The notes under the pieces are model-generated. The model was not told the DNA's origin, did not search any database, and was given only the letters and a program-made list of their open reading frames with translations. Position numbers and translations under genes: made by a program. Of a stretch of DNA of 64,000 nt, positions 41,249 to 51,651 are shown piece by piece; within the stretch, counting starts at the first letter, position 1, and the number at the start of each line of letters is the position of its first letter. The stretch lies in NCBI GenBank assembly GCA_024516035.1, contig CM044958.1, forward strand, positions 5,536,574-5,600,573. The letters are read 5' to 3'. This DNA is from Bactericera cockerelli (Eukaryota > Arthropoda > Insecta > Hemiptera > Triozidae).

Positions 41249-42543
41249 CTGAAATGAGAGATTAGTTTGTACGTATTATAAGACTTACTTACTTTCCGTG
41301 TCCATGAAGGTTATGTGTCATGGTGGTGGAAGGATTGATGGGGGTATTACTCCCTTGGACGCCCAGAAATAATTGTGGGCTCCTTCCATGTCCTCTTTGT
41401 GGTGTTTTTTTAAAATATGAACAGTAAATTTTGATGTGAAGGCTAAAATTTGGAATTTATAAAATCAGGAGATATAAGACTGAATATCTCGCAACACTGT
41501 ATGTCCTTCACGAGTCTCGTAGTACGCGAAAAGAAAACACATGTTTAATGTGTCCAATTCGACACTCTCGGCAGATATCGCTGTTGTTCAAAAAAATCTC
41601 TCGAGGCAGACTAGACAATCAGACAAAAAAAAAAAAAAAAAAAAAAAAGGTCCGAGGAGGTTAAAAACAAAACAGAGCCTAAGAAACACATTTTTTAGTT
41701 ATCTAGGAACATAGTTATTTTCATTTAAATAAAGGCCATGTCACCTTGGCCTAGCGGTAGCATGCAATATTATAGTTCTGGATATTATGCAATATTATAG
41801 CTCAGCTGGATGCAATATTATAGTTTCCAGATTTTCTACCTTGGTTTAACGAGGGGTTGTTCTTAGTGGGTTCGCCAAATCCCATTCTCCCGATCTCATA
41901 GTTGGTCAGGCCGTTCTCGTTAGCTGGGACTTGGGGGTGTAGATACATATCACTATCTGTTTATAACTAAATGACACACAATAGTCACACAATAACTTCG
42001 AGTGCGTGTTAAAGAAGATACCTAAGTATTATTAACATTTCACCTAATATAAACAATAGAATTTAAAACATAAAAAAATACATACCCAATTGTACCTACT
42101 TCTATCAAAATTTTATAAAATTTATTGTATTTGTTTGATTCATTGCACATTCTTCTTCTTTCACTTTGCCTTTTCCCAAACCTACTTGGGGCCGGCATCA
42201 TTTATTGCACATTGCATAGTGAATGAAAACACGGCGTTCATAAAAAATCTTTACATGAATTCAATGCAAACCAGGTGTTTCGCTATTTCATTTTAAGGTG
42301 TTTGTTGAAGGATAATAATACCAACATATAATAATACTATGTAAATTCTCGTCCCCGTAGCTCAGTAGTCAAGGAACCTCCTTGTAATACTGGGCTACAA
42401 AGTACGACCTTTACAAAAAAAGACATTGAATAAATTTCCTGAATTAGAATAAGTTATATCTAAAAAAAAAAAGAAAAATATGATACCTATATAACTTTAT
42501 AAATCTTTCCAGTAGAGTTTGGAAGGTCGTCACTTTTTTTAAT
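41249..42543. other. Intron 2, distal part
   Basis: No gene. It includes a long A-run (41,624-41,648), a triplicated short motif GCAATATTATAG (41,764-41,822), and a short dispersed repeat at 42,148-42,200 (CTTTGCCTTTTCCCAAACCT). Confidence 0.45.
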
Positions 42544-42931
42544 AATTGAATGGGTGAGTAGAAGAACCAGGAATGTCAAAAATCGATTTTTTTTTTTTCT
42601 TCGTAGAATAAGAAAGAATGCACTCTTTTCTATCATCTCTGTGAATATGAAGGAGAAATACCCCTTAAAAGTATAATTTTTTTCGATTTTAAAGTGGGGG
42701 AAGCGGAAAAAAAATCTGATTTAAATCAAGGAATGTAACAAAATCACTGACCACTTTTGCTAGCGGTATTAGTACCTAGTTGTGAGAATCTTGTCGAATA
42801 ACAAGGAATGTAAAATTTAATTTTATTATACTCATTAGCATCAGGAAAGCAAAAATAAGACAAATCTTATTTCTGCTTTCCTGAAAAGTCGATTTTTGAC
42901 ATTCCTGGTTCTTCTACTCACCCATTCAATT
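42544..42931. mobile_element. MITE with ~45-bp inverted ends (AATTGAATGGGTGAG family), long copy
   Basis: Left AATTGAATGGGTGAGTAGAA and right TTCTACTCACCCATTCAATT are perfect complements extending through CCAGGAATGTCAAAAATCGA. The interior (ATGAAGGAGAAATACCCCTT, AAAGTGGGGGAAGC) is shared with the shorter copy at 44,900. Non-coding. Confidence 0.88.
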
Positions 42932-43079
42932 GTCAAGACAAAATTTACCAGATAAAATAGATTAGGAATAAAGAGTTTCATTATTTCCATGACCATGACT
43001 TAGGTATTATTATTGGTCAAATTACTTTTGCCATAAGACATAATGCGAAATTATCATTATTTGTCATATTTGACAGAGT

Positions 43080-43222
43080 TTATCATATTTGTGTTAATCA
43101 CTTTCGTGATGTCACAACTACTCAAACTCGCTTTACTAAATCTACGCTGAAACCGTGACTTGAACCACTGACCTCCAGGTTACAAGTCCGCCGCCTTATC
43201 GATCAAGCTACTGAGGTCGGTA
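43080..43222 (-). mobile_element. tRNA-like SINE, family B
   Basis: Minus strand: ACCTCAGTAGCTTGATCGAT, AAGGCGGCGGACTTGTAACC, GGAGGTCAGTGGTTCAAGTC, tail TGTGACATCACGAAAGTGAT. Confidence 0.78.
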
Positions 43223-43404
43223 AGCGGAAGGATAACTTGTAATGTATCGGCTCGGTTTCGAACGTGCTACATCTGCATTACCAGTGTGACTCCCCACTGA
43301 GCTACCGGGTCAGAAAAAAAAAGAAGAAAGAAAAAAAAGATTTTATTTTTTATTTCGTAGCCTGTTTCATGGCTACGAAATAAAAAAGGCTGTGAAACAC
43401 TCAT

Positions 43405-43437
<33 letters not shown>

Positions 43438-43446
43438 AAAACATAC

Positions 43447-43629
43447 CATGGCCACTTCCTGACACATGTTGGACACTGTAGTTTCCATGCTGCTGATTCG
43501 ACTCTCGTAGTGCCTCAGCAGATTGATGGCTTGCTGAACGATGATGCGTTCGGACACATTGTCCAGGCTCTGACAGAGGAGGGACAGTCGCTCCTTCACG
43601 TCTCCTCCCATGCCGGAGGTCGTGGGTTC
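43447..43629 (-). CDS. Coiled-coil gene, exon 2
   Basis: Acceptor GACCATCAG and donor ATG|GTATGT, 183 bp, 61 residues, phase 0/0. Predicted helical: VKERLSLLCQSLDNVSERII and INLLRHYESRISSMETTVSN. A 5S-derived SINE is inserted in the intron just upstream, only about 40 bp from the acceptor. Confidence 0.85.
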
Positions 43630-43667
43630 CTGATGGTCAGAAAAAATTACCAGTTTAAATCAGAGGG

Positions 43668-43896
43668 AGAGACAGCGTCGATGGCGCGTTGAATGCAACG
43701 GTTCTCGTTGGATCACCGAAGTTAAGCAACGTCCAGCGAGGTGAAGACTTCGTGATGTTGGCATTTCGACCCAACCCAGGCTGGGTGAGGTTAATGTGGG
43801 TAGCAGGTTTGTGAGTTTCCTGCGAATGGAGGGTAACACCCCCGTCGTGATATGACCATGCAGTTGAAAGCGACGTTAAACCAAAAAAAAAAAAAA
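43668..43896 (+). mobile_element. 5S rRNA-derived SINE, second subfamily
   Basis: GATGGCGCGTTGAATGCAAC, GGTTCTCGTTGGATCACCGA, AGTTAAGCAACGTCCAGCGA follow 5S rRNA. Then AACCCAGGCTGGGTGAGGTT, GGGTAACACCCCCGTCGTGA and GCGACGTTAAACC-A16. It differs from the 22.4/29.0-kb type (TGGATCACC against AGAACACC, no GACTTGGATGGGTGACC segment) and matches the SINE in FB-A and FB-B. Confidence 0.88.
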
Positions 43897-43902
43897 AATC
43901 AG

Positions 43903-44559
43903 AAGGGAGGCATACTACGGGATGAGTAGGCTACAACGTAGACCACGAGCGTCTACAGTAGCTCCTGTTTCATGGCTACGAAAAAAAAAAAGCCGTGAAA
44001 CACTCATCTTAAAAAAAAAAAAAAAATATCGCCTAATTTATAGATTTATACTGGCCAATTATAGGACCATTAAAGTCTCATTATTCCGGCTGTGAAACAC
44101 TCATCTTTAAAAATAAAAAATAAAATCGTAGAATTAGAAAGTAGATAACAAACTCTGGTCGAGAATTGAGGCATCTCTAAGTAAGTAAGATCTTAAAGCC
44201 AAATAAAAATGGCTTAGGATGGATCCTCTGTATACAAAAGAATAATGATAAATAAAACAAATGATTAGTAAATCTAAGCCGACCCTTAGATTTTTGAGAT
44301 TTTTCCGCCACGAAGGCTGGCAACAGCTCCGTTACTCCACAGAGTTAATGCACAGCTACAAAGCCCACCTTAGATATGACCTCTACAGTTGTTGTTAAGG
44401 TGAAAGTGAAGGGATAGTGTCCTCTAAGATTAACACATCCTGTTTCATAATACGACCCTAAGACTGTGAGGGTTAGATGGTAGAAAATGTTTTCAGCAAT
44501 ATCCTCACCTGATGGTTCCTTTTTAATAAAGAGTGTTGTTATTATTATAAATTGCTCAC
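43903..44559. other. Intron 1: repeats
   Basis: Holds a repeat also seen at 45,290 and 50,370 (GGGAGGCATACTACGGGATG), a SINE-A scrap (44,040-44,095), the MITE-like repeat at 44,258-44,462 and a SINE-D tail (44,455-44,545). Confidence 0.55.
44258..44462. mobile_element. MITE-like repeat, ATGAAACAGGATT family, inverted relative to 18.5 kb
   Basis: ATTAGTAAATCTAAGCCGAC at the left; ACATCCTGTTTCATAATACG at the right. Interior CACGAAGGCTGGCAACAGCT and GCACAGCTACAAAGCCCACC match the 18.5-kb copy reversed. Confidence 0.6.
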
Positions 44560-44676
44560 CAGTTTAGAAGTGACGTCATGAAGGTCGGAATCACTGCAGT
44601 AAATATCCTCACTAGGAGACAAGGAAATGACACCGGAGTCGCTAATGTCCGTGTCGGGGGTCCGGCTAATAGTTCT
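44560..44676 (-). CDS. Coiled-coil gene, exon 1 of those visible
   Basis: Acceptor CTGTTACAG and donor CTG|GTGAGC, 117 bp, phase 0 at both ends. Encodes 39 residues rich in Ser/Asp with repeated SP/TP sites (RTPDTDISDSGVISLSP), a likely disordered phosphorylated region. The start codon is not here: the exon has a good acceptor, so the gene extends upstream. Confidence 0.8.
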
Positions 44677-44899
44677 CTGTAACAGAGGAAAACACAAAAT
44701 GCTCATGAGTAATACTGCCAAAATTCACCGACTTCAGTAGCTTCATCGATAAGCGATTAGCTCAGAGATTAAGTACTCGCTTGTCATGCGGAAGGTATTC
44801 TAAATTTGTCCGACAGAAAATTTGTATTCTAAATTTGATTACAGTTCTTTGTAAGGGATACTTTTCGGTGCGCTCTGGTTGACCCAGCACCTAAATGGG

Positions 44900-45154
44900 A
44901 ATTGAATGGGTGAGTAGAAGAACCAGGAATGTCAAAAATGGATTTTTTTTTTTCTCGTAGAATAAGAAGGAATATACTCTTTTCTATCATCTCTGTGAAT
45001 ATGAAGGAGAAATACCCCTTAGAAGTATATTTTTTTTTTTCGATTTTAAAGTGGGGGAAGCATACTCATTAGCATGATAATATTTTGTCTTATTTTTGCT
45101 TTCCTGAAAAGTCGATTTTTGACATTCCTGGTTCTTCTACTCACCCATTCAATT
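44900..45154. mobile_element. MITE, AATTGAATGGGTGAG family, deleted copy
   Basis: Same ends as 42,544-42,931 but with ~130 bp of the interior missing. It interrupts the repeat ...GACCCAGCACCTAAATGGGA|ATTGTGTGAC, whose uninterrupted form is at about 45,257-45,290, so filled and empty sites are both in view. Confidence 0.85.
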
Positions 45155-46130
45155 ATTGTGTGACTTCTCTAGAATTAAATTTTCTATTCCTAATTTGGTT
45201 ACAATTTTAATGTTTGTAAGGGATACCTTCCGGATACCCAATTAGGTGCGCTCGTGTTGACCCAGCATCTAAATGGGACGTATTGTGTGACTTCTCGCCC
45301 ATCAGAGGGGAGGCATACTAGGGGTGGGTAGGCTACAACACAGACCACAAGCGTCTTCGCTGATTTTCCATGGCTACGAAATAAAAAAAGGCTGTAAATC
45401 ACTCATACAAAAAAAAAAAAAAATGAAAACTGAGAAGCACTTTAGGAATTGCGAGGGTCAGTAGGTAAAACATGCGTATTGTTTTTTCTTGGCTCTATCG
45501 AAGGATTTCATCGTAAAGATTTCATCGTAAAGATTTCCACGCTATTTCATATACATAAGTGCTGTAAGGTTTTTCGCGGTTTTGTTGGCAGAATTGGCTT
45601 TTCCTGGTATATTTACTGTCAATAAGTCATTCCCAAAAATTTTCCATTTGCAAGTGACGCATTCAGAGATACACAACAAAATGAAGATCAGCATTGCATA
45701 GGAATACACGAGAGTACTAAAACTGAAAGTTGATATGAATCAAATGAATAGATACGCAGCATTAACAGAAACAAATCTACTTGTGATAGTTCTTTGAAAT
45801 AGAAATCAATTCAGGGAAATAAGAATCAGCAAATAAAGAGGAATAAGAATCAGCAAATAATAGAGAGATTAAAATGAGCAATCAGTATATTATAGGATTA
45901 GGTTACAGCATAAAGGATTAGGTTATGTTATACAGTCCAACCTAGTTATAAGAGAAGAAAAGGACAGTTTTTTTTTTTTTTTTTTTTTTTTTCATCAATA
46001 ATTTGGAAGTAAGTTATTTTAAGTTGGTGGTTCTCATGAATTGCCCTTTTTGTCAGCTCCTCAATAATTGTGAACCAGAAATATGATAATCTTTGAACAA
46101 ATGTACACGTTTAACTGTACACAATTGTAC
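45155..46130. other. Repeat-derived and AT-rich DNA
   Basis: A dispersed repeat (45,200-45,400: GTAAGGGATACCTTCCGG to CATGGCTACGAAATAAAAAA) is followed by ~500 bp with no recognisable content and a pogo-like MITE end at 45,932 running into a T-run. Confidence 0.45.
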
Positions 46131-46240
46131 CTCAGTAGCTTGATCTATAAGGCGACGGACTTGTAACCTGGAGGTCGGTGGTTCGAGTCCCAAGTTCAGC
46201 AAAGATAATTATAGTAAAGCAAGTTTGGTCCATATATTAG
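46130..46240 (+). mobile_element. tRNA-like SINE, family B (right-facing member of a pair)
   Basis: CCTCAGTAGCTTGATCTATA, AGGCGACGGACTTGTAACCT, GGAGGTCGGTGGTTCGAGTC. Followed within 20 bp by an inverted copy. Confidence 0.78.
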
Positions 46241-46249
46241 CAACCTGAT

Positions 46250-46386
46250 TTGTGTTAATCACTTTCGTGATATCATAACTAGGTACTTAAATTAGCTTTA
46301 CTAAATCTACGCTGAAACCGGGACTTGAACCACCAACCTCCAGGTTGCAAGTCTACCGCCTTATCCATCAAGCTACTGAGGTCGGT
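46250..46386 (-). mobile_element. tRNA-like SINE, family B (left-facing member of a pair)
   Basis: GTGTTAATCACTTTCGTGAT to GCAAGTCTACCGCCTTATCC and AAGCTACTGAGGTCGG. With 46,130-46,240 it forms a ~75-bp imperfect stem. Confidence 0.78.
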
Positions 46387-46848
46387 GGGTCCATAAATTT
46401 TTTCCGGCTTGATATCTAATAAGGTCTTAGGTTACAGGTAGGTAGATTAGGTAGGTACCTTTATCTGTGTAGAGGGAATTAGATATAAATATATACCTAT
46501 GATTTCTGTAGGTTTATATATTCATACAGGCAATGATATCAAAACCACATTTGTCCTTGTTTTAATGCTCTTGACTTGCAAATCATCATTTATCATAAGT
46601 TTATGCAGAATAATATTTAATAGTTAGGAAGAAATAAGACCTGTCACTTTGTTCTAATAACGATGCGAGACCAAGGCACCTGACAAAACACTTTTTGATT
46701 AAAAAAAAGTGCACTGTGGTAGATAGATATAATGTATCCTTGTGTTGATCACTCAATTATCCTCGTAAGTATATCTAGGGTAGTTTGAGTAGACCAGGAA
46801 AGACTAGCCAACTTTGTTTATTGAAGTGATTTGATAGCGTTGCTGCTC

Positions 46849-46922
46849 TACAAAAATAATATAATAATAACAAATAATATAACAAAAATAATAATAACAA
46901 CAACAACAAAATTAACAACAAT
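46849..46922. repeat. AAT/AAC low-complexity repeat
   Basis: Degenerate runs of ATA, AAT and AAC triplets. Confidence 0.8.
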
Positions 46923-48084
46923 AGTAAGTTGACCAGAAAAGACAAACGTCTTGTTTATTGAAAATGTATGTCCCACAAGTATAAAGGCAGTCAACATGAC
47001 ACTACTCACCTATTCAATTGCCCGTCAAACTCTACGATCCTGAAGTTCAAACCAGGATATGAGAGAACTCAAAGAACCGCGAATTGTTTAACTTGTATTC
47101 AGGTTTCTCTTATAAAGAGGTGATTTTCCCAAATGGAAAGGTAAATTTGACCTGAAAATTATTCTCTTATAAATTTAGTTCTCTTATATCCAGGTTCGAC
47201 TGTATATAAGAAAATTAAGAATCCGTTAGATAGGAAATTTTCCTAACAGCTGTTAACAAGAAAAGCCAATCCTCCCAGCCCTTTCAGTTTTGCCAATATT
47301 ATTATTTTACACTTTATTAAGGACATATTATATGTATACAAACAGACAACTACGAATTCATATAGGTATAGAAAATTGGAAACAATATAAGAAAAAAAAG
47401 CACAGAAAAAAAAATGAGAAAAAGAAATACACATGTCCTAACTAAAGGGCGGGTTATTGCCTTTGGCAATCTCTTCCACCCAACCCTAATTTATAAAACC
47501 CAATATTACTTCATTAGGTCGGAATAAAAAACATTGCCATTTCTCTTTGTCGGCACTAGTACGTTTTTCTTTAATTGTTTTCGCAGTGTTAAGTAGAACT
47601 TAATGGTTGTTTGAAATCACTCCAAGTTCTTGGTAACTTGGACCATTATATTGGTTAGCCTCCCAGACATGGCCTTAACCTTTGTCACTGAGTTGACCGG
47701 GCCCAACTCAGACGTATGAGAAAAAGTAAAGAAACAAGAGTTAATTTTTTATTATAATTGTTTTTTTTGCTCCATTTTTTTTACTATGGGTACAATAAGT
47801 TTACATACTATGACGATTTTATTATTATTAGAACAAAAATATATACAGTAAAATACAATGAAATTAAAAAGGAAAATTAAATAGATTAAGCAAAGAAACA
47901 AGAACAAAAAACAGAAAGAAGCTAAAGTCCCACCTACAGGGCGTGTTATTGCCTGTGGCAATCTCTTCCACCCAACACTTTATTGTGGGCTATACTTTTA
48001 TTACAGGTCGGTTCGAAAAGTCTACGGCCCCGGAAATTGAATTCACGACCGCTGACAAACAGGCAGTACCGCGAATTTGTAGTC
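46923..48084. other. AT-rich DNA with a pogo-like MITE
   Basis: 47,045-47,205 is a MITE (left CCAGGATATGAGAGAACTC, right AGTTCTCTTATATCCAGGTT then CGACTGTAT). Two related short blocks (about 47,440-47,490 and 47,935-47,985: GGCAATCTCTTCCACCCAAC) belong to a dispersed repeat. No gene. Confidence 0.5.
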
Positions 48085-48285
48085 ATGTGGTCTAGGCGTT
48101 AGTCTGGTAATCCAGGTAGCGTAGGGATCCGTTGGTTCGAATCCCACCCAGTGCATGAATTTAACCTCATTAATTTGAGTTTGTGACCACATAATAATAA
48201 GACTCCGAGGGTTAGGTGGTAGAAAATGGTTTAAGCATTAAACTCGCCTGGTGGTTCTCTTCCACTAAAGATTATTATTATCATT
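48085..48285 (+). mobile_element. tRNA-like SINE, family D, full length
   Basis: ATGTGGTCTAGGCGTTAGTC (A box), CGTTGGTTCGAATCCCACCC (B box), GTGCATGAATTTAACCTCAT, CCGAGGGTTAGGTGGTAGAA, CCTGGTGGTTCTCTTCCACT and an ATT tail. Confidence 0.8.
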
Positions 48286-48329
48286 GTACCCTAGGTAATA
48301 ACAGCAGTACCTGATTCATACTGGATGGG

Positions 48330-48775
48330 TTCTCGCGGTAGAAAAGAAATTCACATAAGTCTTTTTGGGTCCATTCACAAGGGTCCAATACTTTTTCTGG
48401 GTCCATGAGTCTTTTATGGGCCCATAAGTTTTTCTGTGTCCACTGTCCAGTTATGTAGGGCTCAAAAGCTTTCAGGCCCATAATTATTCTATGGCCTGTA
48501 AGGCCCATGAGTCTTTCTGGGCCTATAAGTCTTTCTATGTCCTATTATGTAGGGCCCATAAGCTTTCTAAGGGGTCTGTAGGACCCATGATACTTATATG
48601 GCGTGTTAGGCTTTTTGGTCCCATAACTCTTTCTATGGCCTATGGGGCACATAATCCTTTTATGGCCTGTAGGGCCCATGATTCTTTCTGGGCCCATCCA
48701 TAAGTCTTTCCATGCCCTATTATGTAGGGTTGTAGGGCCCATAAGCCAACTATGGCCTGTGGGGCCCTTGAGTCG
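48330..48775. repeat. Degenerate tandem repeat (GGCCCATAAGTCTTTCT)
   Basis: About fifteen imperfect units built on CTGTAGGGCCCATGAGTC, TTTCTGGGCCCATAAGTC and TTTCTATGGCCTGT. Short frames through it on both strands are repeat artefacts. Confidence 0.82.
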
Positions 48776-48868
48776 TCAACAAGTTAACCTGATGCTGAGC
48801 AGTTAGTAGGTCATCTTCTTGCCGCACAGTCAGATCCCAAGCTATGGGAACTTCAGCATAAACTACTA

Positions 48869-48876
48869 GTCTCTCT

Positions 48877-48919
<43 letters not shown>
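48869..48919. repeat. (CT)n microsatellite
   Basis: An almost pure CT run of about 50 bp. Confidence 0.95.
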
Positions 48920-48921
<2 letters not shown>

Positions 48922-49600
48922 GTGGTTCTGTATTGTTTTCTCTCTCTCTTTATTTTTCTTTCAACAGGCGAACATTGAATGCGAGAAGCAAATTAACGAT
49001 ATTTGCGTCTACCTTTAACTCAAGCGACGCGATATTTGTCACTATCTATCATCTAACTATGTATTTATCAATGTATTTAACTATTTATCTATCGTAGGCT
49101 CTGATCAGTTTGATCAACGATTGAGTAGGTTTAGGCTCGAGATTGTGTTTTTTTTTAGTGGAAGGCTGGAAAAAATCTTATAAGGACACCCAGGTTCACC
49201 TCATCATGGGGCAGGGTGTAGGATTTCCACCCACTAGAACTCACATGTCTAGAACATTCCCTGAAAATTTAAGCTCAAATTAAAAAAAAAGAAATTGCAG
49301 CTTTTATCGCGAAAACCCATTTTGAAATGATGAAATGATCAAAAAAGGAAAATAAGAAGGCTCACTTCCTGCGACCATTGTGCACGGGAGTTATTTTTAG
49401 ACTTCTGCATCCCACAAATCTTTCATAAAAAAATACAAAAATACATAGATAGATCGGTTGTGTGTTGCCTCCTCTTCTTCCTCCATTTCTTCTTCTTTTT
49501 CTTCTTCTCATTCTCATTCTTACTCCTTCTTCTTCTGACTAGTCCTTCGTTTTTTGTACAATCAGGTTCTCGGGAAACGAGTTCCAACTTGTCCGGGACT
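48920..49600. other. Unassigned intergenic DNA
   Basis: Mostly AT-rich, with a TTCTTCTTC-rich stretch (49,470-49,545). No gene or repeat family recognised. Confidence 0.4.
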
Positions 49601-49719
49601 GCACTTTACTTTTTGCTGATGGCACACTAGAAAGTAAAACCGGAGCGAGGTGCATGCGGCCCATGTGACGGGGAATAGGGCCGCGGGCCTCTCTGGGGCC
49701 TTCTTCCAAGTACAGGGTG
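49601..49719 (-). other. GC-rich segment, possible unannotated exon
   Basis: On the minus strand it follows TTTCTCTAG and reads CACCCTGTACTTGGAAGAAG, then GC-rich sequence. One frame stays open for about 55 codons (LYLEEGPREARGPIPRHMGR, MHLAPVLLSSVPSAKSKVQS). No homology is recognised and no strong donor is seen. The layout (acceptor-like minisatellite directly upstream) mimics exon 14. Confidence 0.3.
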
Positions 49720-50215
49720 CTAGAGAAACTATTTCTTCCAAGTACAGGGTGCTTGAGAAACTATTTCTTCCAAGTACAGGGTGCTTGAGAAACCATTTCT
49801 TCCAAGTACAGGGTGCTTGAGAAACTATTTCTTCCAAGTACAGGGTGCTTGAGAAACTATTTCTTCCAAGTACAGGGTGCTTGAGAAACTATTTCTTCCA
49901 AGGACAGGGTGCTTGAGAAACTATTTCTTCCAAGTACAGGGTGCTTGAGAAACTATTTCTTCCAAGTACAGGGTGCTTGAGAAACTATTTCTTCCGAGTA
50001 CAGGGTGCTTGAGAAACTATTTTTTCCAAGTACAGGGTGCTTGAGAAACTATTTCTTCCAAGTACAGGGTGCTTGAGAAACTATTTCTTCCAAGTACAGG
50101 GTGCTTGAGAAACTATTTCTTCCAAGTACAGGGTGCTTGAGAAACTATTTCTTTCAAGTACAGGGTGCTTGAGAAACTATTTCTTCCAAGTACAGGGTGC
50201 TTGAGAAACTATTTC
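49719..50215. repeat. 32-bp minisatellite (CAGGGTGCTTGAGAAACTAT)
   Basis: About fifteen and a half nearly identical 32-bp units with rare substitutions. On the minus strand each has TTTCTCAAG|CACCCTG, an acceptor-like junction. The right end runs straight into a 5S-SINE tail. Confidence 0.95.
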
Positions 50216-50280
50216 TTTTTTTTTAAGAGGGGCTTAACGTCGTTCTCAACTGCATCGTCATATCACGACACAATTATCTG
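50215..50280 (-). mobile_element. 5S-derived SINE, 3' fragment
   Basis: T-run then AAGAGGGGCTTAACGTCG, CAACTGCATCGTCATATCAC; truncated after the tail. Confidence 0.7.
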
Positions 50281-50657
50281 TTAAATTTGAAATTGATTCA
50301 TCAGGGCGAGTTTGACTTTCTCTAGTAATAATAATCGAGAAGTATTTTTTCACTTCTCGCCAATATTAGAGGGGAGGCATACTACGGGATGGAGAAGCTA
50401 TAGCTACAACACAGACCACAAGCGTCTACAGTTGGACGAGCAGATAAAGTGTGCATTTTTTTTTGCCAACACCCTATCGAGATCAGCTGAGCTGTGAGAG
50501 AGTGCGTTCTGAGTTTGCATTCTTGATTAACATAAACAGCTAAACCTGATACTGATGCCAGGTTAATAATTACAAAGGAAAGTGTTATAGGTTCTCCACA
50601 TACATAGATGATTTAATGAGTGTGGGAGCCAGACCTAATGCGAGTTTACTTTCCCTA
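50281..50657. other. Dispersed repeat and unassigned DNA
   Basis: 50,345-50,440 matches the AGAGGGGAGGCATACTACGG repeat of 45.3 kb; the rest is unassigned. Confidence 0.45.
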
Positions 50658-50850
50658 TTATTAATAATAATAACACTCTTTAGCGGAAGGTAACCACCAG
50701 GCGAGGTTGATGCTCTAACATCTAACCGAGTCTTATTATTATGTGGTCACAAACTCAAATCAATGAGGAAAAATTCATGCACTGGGTGAGATTCGAATAA
50801 CCAGACTAGCACCTTAATCACTTGAATACCAATTTACATCAAAATGACAA
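50658..50850 (-). mobile_element. tRNA-like SINE, family D, internally deleted
   Basis: AACACTCTTTAGCGGAAGGT, CACCAGGCGAGGTTGATGCT, CATGCACTGGGTGAGATTCG; the B box is partly lost. Confidence 0.65.
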
Positions 50851-50923
50851 ACTAATTCTTGTCAAGTAGAATATTATTACAAATTTAATAGTTTATACCA
50901 GACCTACAGTCTTCAGTCAACTG

Positions 50924-51058
50924 GATATAAGAGAACTGGACCTTAGACAAATCTGGATATAAGAGAAAGAGAAGAATATCCAGGTCCAATTTACTTCTCT
51001 TCTAGGGAAAATAACATCTTTATAAGAGAAACCTTGATATAAGAGAAAAAAATTCTGG
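50924..51058. mobile_element. MITE with pogo-like termini
   Basis: AACTGGATATAAGAGAACTG at the left; TATAAGAGAAACCTTGATAT at the right. Confidence 0.55.
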
Positions 51059-51093
51059 TCCTCTTTTTTTTTAATTTGGACTCCACCAATCAC

Positions 51094-51160
51094 CACCGAC
51101 CTCAGTAGTTTGATCAATAAGGCGGTGGACTTGTAACCTGGAGGTCGGCGTGCTTGAGCT
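51094..51160 (+). mobile_element. SINE family B, head fragment
   Basis: CCGACCTCAGTAGTTTGATC, AATAAGGCGGTGGACTTGTA, ACCTGGAGGTCGGCGTGCTT. Confidence 0.65.
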
Positions 51161-51613
51161 TTACCCAAAAAAAATTATAAATTAACTTAACTTATAAAAA
51201 AATAGAACTATGCTAAACTTATAACTTACCACAATAGTTATCTATAGTAAAAAAATGGAACACTTTAGACAAAGCTAAGAAAATTATTCACAGTAAAGGG
51301 ATAGGAATTACATTTTAAGTTTGGTATCAGAACATTATGCTCACATTTTTTATTTAACAGTCCACTGCCCGGCCATTTGAGCACCCGAAAATGTCCATTT
51401 TACTTTAAATTATCTTCTAAAATTTTTAAAAAAGTACCTATTATAGTTTACTATCGAGAATACTAACCAAACTTATTTCGAATAACTTTACACAACAACA
51501 CACAAAGACGAAAAAACGAATATCCTTTTCTTCCAGCACTAAAAGATGACAATCAAAGCGTTGATATATTCATTAAATATCTGGAAAGAACTATAAATGT
51601 ACACTATCATTAA

Positions 51614-51651
<38 letters not shown>

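Larger units (their letters stand above)
20080..44676 (-). other. Coiled-coil gene with C-terminal fibronectin III-like module: 15 consecutive exons, 5' end not found
   Basis: Fifteen exons with GT-AG junctions and compatible phases run from 44,676 down to a stop at 20,080, encoding 1,100 residues if one extra base in exon 7 is discounted. The N-terminal visible part is Ser/Asp/Glu-rich and acidic (SDSGVISLSPSEDIYCSDSD). The middle (exons 4-10) is heptad-rich coiled coil. Exon 13 is a mixed globular or helical segment (FELKQLADRNLWVRYPALVD), and exons 14-15 form one FN3-like domain (SNSLLISWKPPP...VYINGEYL). This suggests a cytoplasmic scaffold or cytoskeletal adaptor. I cannot name it with confidence; quick-to-court-like or RIM-binding-protein-like proteins are possibilities only. 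Earlier exons must lie above 44.7 kb or beyond the window. Confidence 0.85.

Noticed and set aside
49719..50215. CRISPR-like array
   Set aside because: Units are directly contiguous with no unique spacers, and the context is eukaryotic. The arrays at 21.3, 35 and 38.4 kb likewise have no spacers.
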